A stretch of 40,248 nt of DNA from an uncultured Oscillospiraceae bacterium. Its GTDB lineage: Bacteria; Bacillota; Clostridia; Oscillospirales; Oscillospiraceae. The stretch is taken from NCBI GenBank assembly GCA_947625355.1, contig CANQOA010000016.1, positions 1 through 40,248 of the forward strand, in the 5' to 3' direction. The notes beneath the pieces are model-generated. The model worked only from the letters and a program-made list of their open reading frames with translations. It was not told the DNA's origin and ran no database searches. Below are positions 1 through 7,443 of this stretch, in pieces. Position 1 is the first letter of the stretch, and the number at the start of each line of letters is the position of its first letter. Both the position numbers and the translations under genes were made by a program.

Positions 1-130
1 TATCTCCCACCAAACTTCGCATCACCGCCCGGGCGCCGGCGGTCCTTCCGCCATCGGCGTCCGGAGATCAAAGTAAACGATTTTCCCCAACTAAATTTTC
101 CATGAGAAAAGCCTCTGATCATATATCGTA
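1..130 (-). other. 5' region of a leftward transcript leaving the window
   Basis: This stretch lies downstream of a strong leftward promoter (131-159), so it should be the leader or start of a gene to the left. An ATG at 103 has an AGAGG ribosome site 8 nt upstream (112-116) but reads only 11 codons (MENLVGENRLL) before TGA at 68-70. The same frame is then open to the window edge, with an ATG at 20-22. It could be a leader peptide followed by a gene starting near 22, or the start of a broken gene. Too little is visible to name it. Confidence 0.3.
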
Positions 131-159
131 ATTATAGCTTATATCATTTTCAATTTCAA
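131..159 (-). promoter_or_regulatory. sigma-A promoter, leftward, at window edge
   Basis: On the minus strand the -35 is TTGAAA (154-159), the spacer is 17 bp and the -10 is TATAAT (131-136), within an AT-rich island (about 60-200) of otherwise GC-rich DNA. Transcription would start near 124 and leave the window. Between this promoter and the terminator at 287-328 I see no gene. Confidence 0.7.
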
Positions 160-286
160 TATTTCCCTGGTCCATAACCTTTACTTTTTGCGCCAAAAAA
201 TCAGTGTTTCACGCTGAAAGCGCGTCCGCGGAACAGTTCCTGTGCCAGGATCGGCCGCTCTTCACTGCCTCCTTGTACAAAAACGC

Positions 287-328
287 GAAAAAACGGCCGG
301 CCAGGACGCTCGTCCTGACCGGCCGTTT
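287..328 (-). terminator. Rho-independent terminator of the ami operon
   Basis: The arms 291-307 and 312-328 form a 17-bp stem with one mismatch (301/318) and a 4-nt loop. On the minus strand a run of T residues (plus-strand A run at 287-293) follows. It sits about 70 bp after the stop codon of the last gene of the operon. Confidence 0.85.
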
Positions 329-400
329 CGCTTTGCGCACAGCAAACGGGACGCTTTGGAAAGAAGCGCCCCGTTTTCATATTCGGTTTTTCTGCTGCCG

Positions 401-1645
401 TCAGCCCTCGGGCACGACCGCATACAGAGCGGTCCCATTCTGACCGGCCTCCGCCGTCACCGCGGCCGGATCGGAGCAGAGCACCTGCCCGCCCTCACAG
501 CGCACGGTCTCGGCGCCCGCGGCCCGGAGCGCCGCGAGGCTCTCCCCCGTCAGGCTGTCCGACGCATACGCCGGCCCCGTCAGCAGCGCCAGCTCCCCGC
601 AGGTCAGGTTTTTTGCATAGACCAGCAGGTCCTCCGCCGCCGCCCTGGGCAGACCGTCCGCCGGGTCCAGATAGGGCCCCCGGAGCTGGCCGTCCTGCCG
701 CACATAAAACCGCTGGGCGTCCTGGTCATACAGCGGATAGCCCCGCAGGCTCACAGCGCTCAACGCCCCCGTATACTCCAGGTAAGCCGCCCGGCCCCCA
801 CGGTCCAGGATATCCAGCCGGAACATCTCCCCGCTGCCGCCCAGATTGCGCACGAAGCCGTCATAGCTGGTGAGCACGCCGTTGGTGCAGCCGCCGGCGG
901 TCAGTTCATCGGCGATGAAGTCCACCACAAAGGCGTTCTTCATCCAGCCGAAATCCAAAAAGCGATCGGCCTGCTGCTCCTGGGCGAAGGCCAGGTACTG
1001 CTCCGACACCGCAAGCTCCACCGTGTCCTCCCCCATAAGGCGGATATCCACCGCCTCCGGGTCGGCCGCGAAAGCCGCGCAGCGGGCAAAGTACTTCCTC
1101 ACATCGTCGTTGAGCATGGGGTCATACTCCCCCTCCGCACCGTCGTCAGTGCAGAAAAAGATGTTGCCATAATAGGCCGTGACCGGCCCCAGGTACAGCG
1201 AGCGCTCCCCGGAGGACTGGATCTGCTCCAGCGCCGCGTACAGCGCCGGGTCCACCTGCACCGGCTCGTTGGGGTGGGCGTTCAGATAGGCGATGCCATG
1301 TACGTCCGCCGAGTCGGTCTCGGCAGTGGGCTCAAAGAGCTGATACGCCTTTTGGGCCGCCTGGGTGTAGAGGGCGGTGACCTCCCTGCGGCCGCTGGCG
1401 GAGGACACGTCATACTGCAGCGCCAGCTCTCCGGCGCTGCTCAGTCCGCCGCCGGTGGCGCTGATCTGCTGCCAGCCGTCCTCGGTGCCCACCAGCTGCA
1501 TGACGCCGTACACGAACGCGCACACCGCCAACACCAGAAAAGCCGCCGCAAGAGCCATCCTCCGCCCGGGATGGGCGGAGGACAGTTCGATCTTCTCTAC
1601 CGGGAGCACATACGGCTCGGCATTTTTTCTCGCGCCGCGTCCCAA
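401..1645 (-). CDS. membrane-anchored ApbE-like protein, function unknown
   Basis: Protein of 414 residues with a cytoplasmic N-terminus, one membrane helix at about 30-50 and a large extracytoplasmic domain. It starts at the base after the stop of amiF, so it is the last gene of the ami operon. I do not recognise it at family level, but its layout resembles ApbE (FAD:protein FMN transferase). There is a DVHGIAYLNAHP stretch where ApbE proteins have an S/D-x-I-x-x-L/I-N motif (about 117-128), then LDFGWMKNAFVVDFIADEL (about 237-255) in place of the LDLGGIAKGYAVD signature, and a final segment with SLTGESLAALRAAG. The usual glycines and lysine of the signature are lost, so transferase activity is doubtful. 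It may be an accessory subunit of the permease. The fold assignment is inference. Confidence 0.6.
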   Translation of the reverse strand: MGRGARKNAEPYVLPVEKIELSSAHPGRRMALAAAFLVLAVCAFVYGVMQLVGTEDGWQQISATGGGLSSAGELALQYDVSSASGRREVTALYTQAAQKAYQLFEPTAETDSADVHGIAYLNAHPNEPVQVDPALYAALEQIQSSGERSLYLGPVTAYYGNIFFCTDDGAEGEYDPMLNDDVRKYFARCAAFAADPEAVDIRLMGEDTVELAVSEQYLAFAQEQQADRFLDFGWMKNAFVVDFIADELTAGGCTNGVLTSYDGFVRNLGGSGEMFRLDILDRGGRAAYLEYTGALSAVSLRGYPLYDQDAQRFYVRQDGQLRGPYLDPADGLPRAAAEDLLVYAKNLTCGELALLTGPAYASDSLTGESLAALRAAGAETVRCEGGQVLCSDPAAVTAEAGQNGTALYAVVPEG

Positions 1646-2959
1646 TCAGATCACCGCCGCTATCAGCAGCAGGCCAAAGAGCAGCGCGATGAGGCCCAAG
1701 GCGACGATGCCGACGATGGCTCCCTTCTTGCAGGCCTTGTAGTTTCTAAAGTGCTTGTGGCGCTTGAAGAGCGCCGCCGCGATGAAGCCGGGGATGGGCA
1801 GCAGGAAGCTCAAAAGCGAATACCAAATGCTGCCGGTATCGTGCACCGGCGCCTGGAGGAACTGGGCCTGGGCCGCGGCCTCCGCCGCGTCGATGGCGGC
1901 CGCCTGCTGCTCCTGGGCCGTCTCGCCCTCGGCGATGGTGATGGGCTTGATGGGCACGCCCGCCTCGCGGATGGCCCTATACTCCTCGATCTCCTTCTTG
2001 TTGCCGTAGACCCAGTGATCGTGCCCGATGCAGACGAATTCCGGTTTGTCCTCGCTGTAGTCGTGCACGGAGGGGTCGTAGACGAACTGGACCTTGTTCT
2101 TCTCCAGCTGGGGATCGGGGATGGGGATGGCGGAGATCAGCGAGTGGGTATACGGATGCAGGGGGAAGTCGAACAGCTCCTCCGCGTCCGCCACCTCCAC
2201 GATCCGGCCCTTATAGATGACGCCGATGCGGTCGGAGATGAACCGGACCACGCTCAGGTCGTGGGCGATGAAGAGGTAGGTGATATCGTTCTCCCGCTGG
2301 AACTTCTTCATCAGGTTCAGCACCTGGGCGCGGATGGACACGTCCAGCGCGGAGATGGGCTCGTCGGCCACCACCAGCTCCGGCTCCATGACCATGGCGC
2401 GGGCGATGCCGATGCGCTGGCGCTGGCCGCCGGAGAACTCATGGGGATACCGGGTCAGGTGCTCGGGCAGCAGGCCGACCTCGTTGATTATGTTCTCCAC
2501 CTTGCGCACCCGGTCCGCCTCGTTCTCGAACAGGCCGAAGTTGTAAAGGCCCTCGGAGATGATGTAGTCCACCGTGGCGCGCTCGTTCAGGGACGCGGCC
2601 GGGTCCTGGAACACCATCTGCACATTCCGGATCACCTCGCGGTCCAAAGAATGCGGGATCTTGCCGGAGATGCGCACGCCCTTATAGTCGATCTCGCCGG
2701 CTGCCAGGGGGTTGACGCGGATCACGGCGCGGCCGATGGTGGTCTTGCCGGAGCCGGACTCTCCCACCAGGGAGAAGGTCTCGCCCTTGTAGATATCAAA
2801 GGATGCGTCCTGCACGGCGCGGACGGCGTTGTCGCCCTTGCCGAAGGTGATGTCCACGTCCTTCAGCGACAGAAGGATCTCTCTGCCGTTTTCTGCGATA
2901 GGCCCGTGTTCCGGGAAGTGGGAACGGCGGCCTTCTTTCTTTCCTTTCACATTAGACAC
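1646..2959 (-). CDS. amiF: oligopeptide ABC transporter ATP-binding protein AmiF/OppF with C-terminal membrane tail
   Basis: One of two ATPases powering oligopeptide import at the inner face of the membrane. Visible motifs are Walker A GESGSGKT (66-73), Q-loop Gln118, signature FSGGQRQR (175-182), Walker B LVVADEP (195-201) and H-loop His233, followed by the oligopeptide-family C-terminal region ([16 protein letters not shown], about 268-283). Similarity to streptococcal AmiF runs to about residue 345, its normal length being near 308. The remaining 90 residues are extra: an Ala/Gln/Glu-rich linker, a hydrophobic segment at about 379-398, a basic stretch ([10 protein letters not shown]) and a second helix at about 413-437. 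A membrane-embedded tail on this normally peripheral subunit is unusual. It lies 13 bp after amiE. Confidence 0.93.
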   Translation of the reverse strand: MSNVKGKKEGRRSHFPEHGPIAENGREILLSLKDVDITFGKGDNAVRAVQDASFDIYKGETFSLVGESGSGKTTIGRAVIRVNPLAAGEIDYKGVRISGKIPHSLDREVIRNVQMVFQDPAASLNERATVDYIISEGLYNFGLFENEADRVRKVENIINEVGLLPEHLTRYPHEFSGGQRQRIGIARAMVMEPELVVADEPISALDVSIRAQVLNLMKKFQRENDITYLFIAHDLSVVRFISDRIGVIYKGRIVEVADAEELFDFPLHPYTHSLISAIPIPDPQLEKNKVQFVYDPSVHDYSEDKPEFVCIGHDHWVYGNKKEIEEYRAIREAGVPIKPITIAEGETAQEQQAAAIDAAEAAAQAQFLQAPVHDTGSIWYSLLSFLLPIPGFIAAALFKRHKHFRNYKACKKGAIVGIVALGLIALLFGLLLIAAVI

Positions 2960-2972
2960 GTTTCCGCCCCCC

Positions 2973-4724
2973 TTAAATGTTGAATGCCTTCATGAGCTTG
3001 GCATGGATATCATGGATGCCCTCGGGCTTCTCCACCTTGGGCGCCCGCGGGTCCAGCAGCCACGTCTTGGCGAAGTGGGTCGGGCTGACCTGGAACATGG
3101 GCGGCTCCTCAAGGGTGTCGATCTTCATGCAGTACGGGTTGCGGGGCGCGAACGCGTCGCCCACGATGGCGTTATAAAGGGACGGCGGCGTGCCGGTGAT
3201 GGAATAAAGAGTGGTGTTGCGTTCCGCCAGCTGCGGCAGACTGCTGAGCAGCGCCCAGGTGTAGGGGTGGCGGGGATCGTAAAAGACCTCCTCCACCGTG
3301 CCCAGCTCCACGATCTGGCCGGCGTACAGCACGGCGACGCGCTCGGCGATGTTGGCCACCACGCCCAGGTCATGGGTGATGAACACGATGGTGAAGCCGA
3401 ACTCCTTCTGCAGGTCTTTAATGAGCTTGAGGATCTGGGCCTGGATGGTCACGTCCAGCGCCGTGGTGGGCTCGTCGCAGATGAGGATCTTCGGCTGGCA
3501 GCTCAGGGCGATGGCGATGACGATACGCTGGCGCATACCGCCGGAATACTGGAACGGATAATCGTCGAAACGGGCCTCCGCGTGGGGGATGCCCACCTTG
3601 CGCATCAGCTCCAGGGCCCGGCTGCGGGCCTCCACCTCGGAGCAGCCCTGATGCTTGATGATGGTAGAGGTGATCTGCTTGCCGATGGTGATGATGGGGT
3701 TCAGACTGGTCATGGGGTCCTGGAACACCGTGGCGATACGGCGGCCGCGGACCTGGTTCCAGTCCTTGTCGTACTTGACATTGGCCAGGTTCAGCACGCA
3801 GGTGCCGTGCAGCTTCTCCGGCGTCTCATCCAGATACCGCACCCGGAATGCAACCGTGTCGAACACAGCGTTGCGCTGGTCCTCGTTGTCCAGGTCCACG
3901 CCCATGAGCATGGCCTTTTTCATAGCCTTCTGCAGGCCGTGGAGCAGCTGCAGCCGGATGTTCAGACCGTACCGGCCCACGGAGAGATAGATCTCCTTGG
4001 CCAGGATCTCATTGCGCTTTTTGGTCTGTTCGGTGATCTGGCCGGCGATCTGTTTGTCATACTTGGCCTTCAGTTCGGCCATCTGCTTGTTGTAGCGCTC
4101 GATGAAGGCGGTGTCGCGGGCGGCCTCCTCCTGACGCTTTTTCTGCTCGGCGGCCTCCTTCCCCTCCAGGATCTTGATCTGGGCGTCGTACTCCTTGAGC
4201 TTCTGGGAGGCGGCACGGATACGATCCTTCTCGGTCTTGGGATCGTAGGTCTGCTTCTCGTTAAAGAGGTTGGTGCGCTTGAACTTCAGGTCCTGCAATT
4301 CGCCCTCGATGGCGTCTCTCTCTTCGTCGGTGAGGGACGCGCGGCGTTTTTTCTCGGCCTCCAGCTCGGTGATCTGCCGATAGGTATCCGCGCCCAGCTC
4401 AAGGCGGCTGTAGTCGTTGAGCTTGGCCTGCGTGCGGTCGATCATGCTGCGGGCGCCGGCCGTCAGGTTCACATAGGTCTCCGCCAGCTCGGGGTCGTCG
4501 AACAGGAGCTTGCCATGCTCGATGAAGCCGTTGGAGTCAGTCATGCCGGCAAAGGTCTTGGTGAGCACGGATTTGCCGGAGCCGGACTCGCCCACGATGG
4601 CGATGGACTCGTTCTCATAGATATCCAGGCTCACGTTGCGGATGGCGGTCAGGATACGGCCGCGGACCCGGAACTTGACGGTCAGGTCCTGGATGGACAG
4701 CAATACTTTTCTGTTCTCTTCCAT
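2973..4724 (-). CDS. amiE: oligopeptide ABC transporter ATP-binding protein AmiE/OppD with large coiled-coil insert
   Basis: Second ATPase of the oligopeptide permease. Walker A GESGSGKS (45-52), Q-loop Gln335, signature YSGGMRQR (393-400), Walker B ILICDEP (413-419) and H-loop His451 are intact. The C-terminal part ([37 protein letters not shown]) closely follows streptococcal AmiE, which is about 355 residues long. This protein has 583 residues because about 240 residues (roughly 75-315) are inserted between Walker A and the Q-loop. The insert is highly charged and helical-looking, with heptad-like Lys/Glu/Gln-rich runs at about 115-245. The reading frame is continuous through it, so it is not an artefact of merged genes. 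It is 12 bp downstream of amiD. Confidence 0.93.
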   Translation of the reverse strand: MEENRKVLLSIQDLTVKFRVRGRILTAIRNVSLDIYENESIAIVGESGSGKSVLTKTFAGMTDSNGFIEHGKLLFDDPELAETYVNLTAGARSMIDRTQAKLNDYSRLELGADTYRQITELEAEKKRRASLTDEERDAIEGELQDLKFKRTNLFNEKQTYDPKTEKDRIRAASQKLKEYDAQIKILEGKEAAEQKKRQEEAARDTAFIERYNKQMAELKAKYDKQIAGQITEQTKKRNEILAKEIYLSVGRYGLNIRLQLLHGLQKAMKKAMLMGVDLDNEDQRNAVFDTVAFRVRYLDETPEKLHGTCVLNLANVKYDKDWNQVRGRRIATVFQDPMTSLNPIITIGKQITSTIIKHQGCSEVEARSRALELMRKVGIPHAEARFDDYPFQYSGGMRQRIVIAIALSCQPKILICDEPTTALDVTIQAQILKLIKDLQKEFGFTIVFITHDLGVVANIAERVAVLYAGQIVELGTVEEVFYDPRHPYTWALLSSLPQLAERNTTLYSITGTPPSLYNAIVGDAFAPRNPYCMKIDTLEEPPMFQVSPTHFAKTWLLDPRAPKVEKPEGIHDIHAKLMKAFNI

Positions 4725-4736
4725 ATCGCTGCCTCC

Positions 4737-5729
4737 TTATTCCATGTGCGTCCGCGGGTCGGTCGCGTCGCCCAGGTTCTGGCCGGTGACGTACAGCACC
4801 ACGGTGATGACGGAGGCGACGGCCACGGGCGCCCAGAACTCCCAGCCCCAGCCGGGGGTGACCATGGCGTTCTGCGCCTCGTAGATCAAACGGCCCAAAG
4901 AGACCTCGCTCATGCCGAGGCCGATGTAGCTGAGGAACACCTCGGAGGAGATGTAACCCGGGATGGCCGCGGCGATCTCCAGCACGATGACGGAGGTCAT
5001 GAACGGCAGGATGTTCTTCAGCGCGATCTTGAAGATGCTGGTGCCCAGGCACCGGGAGGCCAGATTGTACTCATGGTCGCGGATGATGATGACCCGCGTG
5101 CGTATGTAGTAGGCCATGCCCAGCCAGCCCAGCACCGTCATGGCGAACACCAGCGTCCAGAAGCTGGGCGAGAAGATCATGACGAGAACGGAGACCAGCA
5201 GCGTACTGGGGATGTTGCCCAGGACGTTGTAGACCTCGTTCATGATCATGTCCACCCGGCGGGAGAAGCCCCAGACGGCGCCCAGCAGAATGCCGATGGT
5301 CATGTTGATGGCGGCGCAGATGAAGGCCAGGGAGACGGAGATGCGCGAGCCGTTCCAGATGGAATCGAACGTAGAAGAACCGGTGCCGCCGGTACCGAAT
5401 AGCCACTTCAGTTGAAATCCGAAATGGTCAAAGGCCTTTTTCGGGGTAAGGTGGAACGCCGCGGTGTCGTTGACGTTGATGAAGGGGTCCACCTCGGGAT
5501 TGTAGCCAATGACCGAGGGGTACACGTAGGCAAATACGATCACCAGCGCCAGAATGGTCAGCACCACGATATTGACCTTGTTGCGGAAGAACACGCGGAA
5601 CACGCTTCTCCAATAGGAATAGCGGGGCGCGGTGATCTTCTCTGAGGCAAACTGGTCGTTGCCGATACGGGAGAACAGCTCCTCGTCCGACATATTATAC
5701 TTCTTGCTGAAATCCTCCATGCTGCTCAC
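4737..5729 (-). CDS. amiD: oligopeptide ABC transporter permease AmiD/OppC
   Basis: Inner-membrane permease of 330 residues, usual for the OppC/AmiD family. After a cytoplasmic N-terminal region rich in charged residues comes a first helix (about 53-72), an extracytoplasmic loop, then the five-helix BPD_transp_1 core. The EAA-type loop that docks the ATPases is seen as EIAAAIPGYISSEVFLSYIG near residue 250. Its ATG overlaps the amiC stop by 4 nt (5726-5729), indicating translational coupling. It pairs with AmiC to form the channel. Confidence 0.94.
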   Translation of the reverse strand: MSSMEDFSKKYNMSDEELFSRIGNDQFASEKITAPRYSYWRSVFRVFFRNKVNIVVLTILALVIVFAYVYPSVIGYNPEVDPFINVNDTAAFHLTPKKAFDHFGFQLKWLFGTGGTGSSTFDSIWNGSRISVSLAFICAAINMTIGILLGAVWGFSRRVDMIMNEVYNVLGNIPSTLLVSVLVMIFSPSFWTLVFAMTVLGWLGMAYYIRTRVIIIRDHEYNLASRCLGTSIFKIALKNILPFMTSVIVLEIAAAIPGYISSEVFLSYIGLGMSEVSLGRLIYEAQNAMVTPGWGWEFWAPVAVASVITVVLYVTGQNLGDATDPRTHME

Positions 5730-7321
5730 CTCGCTTTATCCGTGAAGGAGATCCTCGGATCGACCATCGCCATCATCACGTCGCCCAGGATCAGGGACAG
5801 GACGGACAGGATGGCGTAGAACATGGCCACGCCCACGATGACCGCGTTATCGTACTGGTTGATAGCGTCGATGAGCAGACCGCCGGCGCCGGGGATCAGG
5901 TACACGCGCTCGGTGATCAGCGCGCCGGTCATGGCGAACAGCAGCGAGCCGGGGATGCCCTGGACGATGGGGATGGCCGAGATCTTCATCACGTGCTTGA
6001 AGAAGATGCCCGTCTCGCTCATGCCGGTGGACCGGGCGAACTTCACATAGTCGGAGTTCATCTGGTCGATCATGTACCGGCGCATCCACTTCATCATGCT
6101 GGCAATGGAGGGCAGCGCCAGAGAGACCACAGGCATGACCAGCATCAATTTGGTGGCGTTGTCCATGAGGAACGTCACAGGTAACCCAATGGCGCGGCCG
6201 ATGCCCTTGAAGATGAAGATGTACGCCAGACTGGGCACGGCGGAGATGAACATGATGTACACGGTGCCGGCCTTGTCGATCAGGCCCTCCTTGTAACGGG
6301 CCATGAGCACGCCCAAGGGCAGACCGATGATATACACAAAGATGGTGGCGATGATACCGATGACGAAGGAGAATCCCATACGGGACCAGCTGGCGCGGAT
6401 CGCGCTGACGTTGGTGTAGTCATCGGTAAAGCGGGCGGCGCTGACGGCGTTGGCGTCCTTGGAGCCCTGGATATAGGTGGCGCTGTGCAGGTCGTCGGCG
6501 CTGAGCTCTGTGAGGCCAGAGGGATAGGTGATCATGCTCTGGGTCCATGCGCCCTGGCTCTGGGTCATGGTCTGGAACACGTCCACGCCCTGGCTCACCG
6601 AGAAGGAGGTGCCCAGATGTACGGTCAACAGGTTTTGATGGATGTAGGGGAACTTGTCGTTACAGTACAGCAGGTACTTATGCATCGTCCCGTTGCCGAT
6701 AATGGCGGGCGAGAACACCTTTTCGCCGGTCTCCGGGTCCACCTTCAGCGGATCGTAGAGCGTGAACTCGAGCTTTCTCTCCCCGATATCGATGTCGTCC
6801 GGTACATAGTGGACATTGTCGACAAAGAACAGATTGGTAAAATATGTCCAAAAGCGCTTGAGCAGCGAGTTGTCCTTGTAGGCGAAAAGCGCCGCCTGTC
6901 CGCCGTTGGCCAGCTTGTTGCGGATCACGACCGCCTTGAGGCGGGTCACCTGGTAGCCCTTGGATTCGTAGTAATCTGTAAACTTCTGGACATACTCCGC
7001 GGTGAGCTCCGAGTCTCCGGAACCGTCGTCAGCCCTGCCAAGGACAACGGCCTCGGCTCGGGCCTCCTCGTCCAGCTCGCCATTTCTCGCAAGCTCGTTG
7101 ACGTAGTCGGCATAGGGCACATAGTCCAGATAGCCGAACTCCTCCCAGCGTCTGTAGCGGTATGTGATCCGGTTATTGTTCGCCTGCTTGTTGTAGTTGC
7201 CGTCGGCCACAAAGATCTTGTTCCGGTCCATCAGACCGTAGACCAGGATCATGACGATCGCGACCACGAGCATGATGGACACGATGCCGTGCAGCAATCT
7301 TTTCAGCACATATTTTGTCAT
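5726..7321 (-). CDS. amiC: oligopeptide ABC transporter permease AmiC/OppB with large extracytoplasmic domain
   Basis: Permease of 531 residues. A membrane helix at about 10-32 is followed by about 270 extracytoplasmic residues and then the BPD_transp_1 helices from about 310 to 520. The large external domain is a known trait of streptococcal AmiC (about 498 residues). Matching landmarks recalled from AmiC include KYLLYCNDKFPYIHQNLLTV, the SQGAWTQSMITYPSG stretch and RRYMIDQMNSDYVKFAR in the core. This makes an Ami/Ali-type system more likely than a classical Opp or Dpp. It starts about 120 bp after the binding-protein gene, across a stable hairpin (7379-7403). Confidence 0.93.
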   Translation of the reverse strand: MTKYVLKRLLHGIVSIMLVVAIVMILVYGLMDRNKIFVADGNYNKQANNNRITYRYRRWEEFGYLDYVPYADYVNELARNGELDEEARAEAVVLGRADDGSGDSELTAEYVQKFTDYYESKGYQVTRLKAVVIRNKLANGGQAALFAYKDNSLLKRFWTYFTNLFFVDNVHYVPDDIDIGERKLEFTLYDPLKVDPETGEKVFSPAIIGNGTMHKYLLYCNDKFPYIHQNLLTVHLGTSFSVSQGVDVFQTMTQSQGAWTQSMITYPSGLTELSADDLHSATYIQGSKDANAVSAARFTDDYTNVSAIRASWSRMGFSFVIGIIATIFVYIIGLPLGVLMARYKEGLIDKAGTVYIMFISAVPSLAYIFIFKGIGRAIGLPVTFLMDNATKLMLVMPVVSLALPSIASMMKWMRRYMIDQMNSDYVKFARSTGMSETGIFFKHVMKISAIPIVQGIPGSLLFAMTGALITERVYLIPGAGGLLIDAINQYDNAVIVGVAMFYAILSVLSLILGDVMMAMVDPRISFTDKAR

Positions 7322-7378
7322 ATTTCACCACTCTATCCTTTTATTCAACACCGAAGTAGCGGACCTTGTATCGCGAAA

Positions 7379-7403
7379 GGGGGCAGGGAAGAACCCCGCC
7401 CCC
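7379..7403 (-). repeat. intercistronic stem-loop between amiA and amiC
   Basis: In minus-strand RNA this forms a 10-bp GC-rich stem (one G-U pair) with a UUCUU loop, followed only by UUU. It lies between the binding-protein gene and the permease gene. Such hairpins commonly protect the upstream mRNA or partly terminate, giving more binding protein than permease; that role is inferred here. Confidence 0.6.
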
Positions 7404-7443
7404 TCCGCTTATGTTGCTGTAATATAGTTGGCCGGCCGCTCGA

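Noticed and set aside
242-2983. Long open frame of 913 codons on the plus strand
   Set aside because: It runs opposite to the ApbE-like and amiF genes, whose motifs are clear. High GC content leaves antisense frames open; the translation is rich in His/Gly/Gln/Arg without any domain.
2829-5402. Plus-strand frame of 857 codons
   Set aside because: Antisense shadow of amiE and amiD, no ribosome site or recognised motif.
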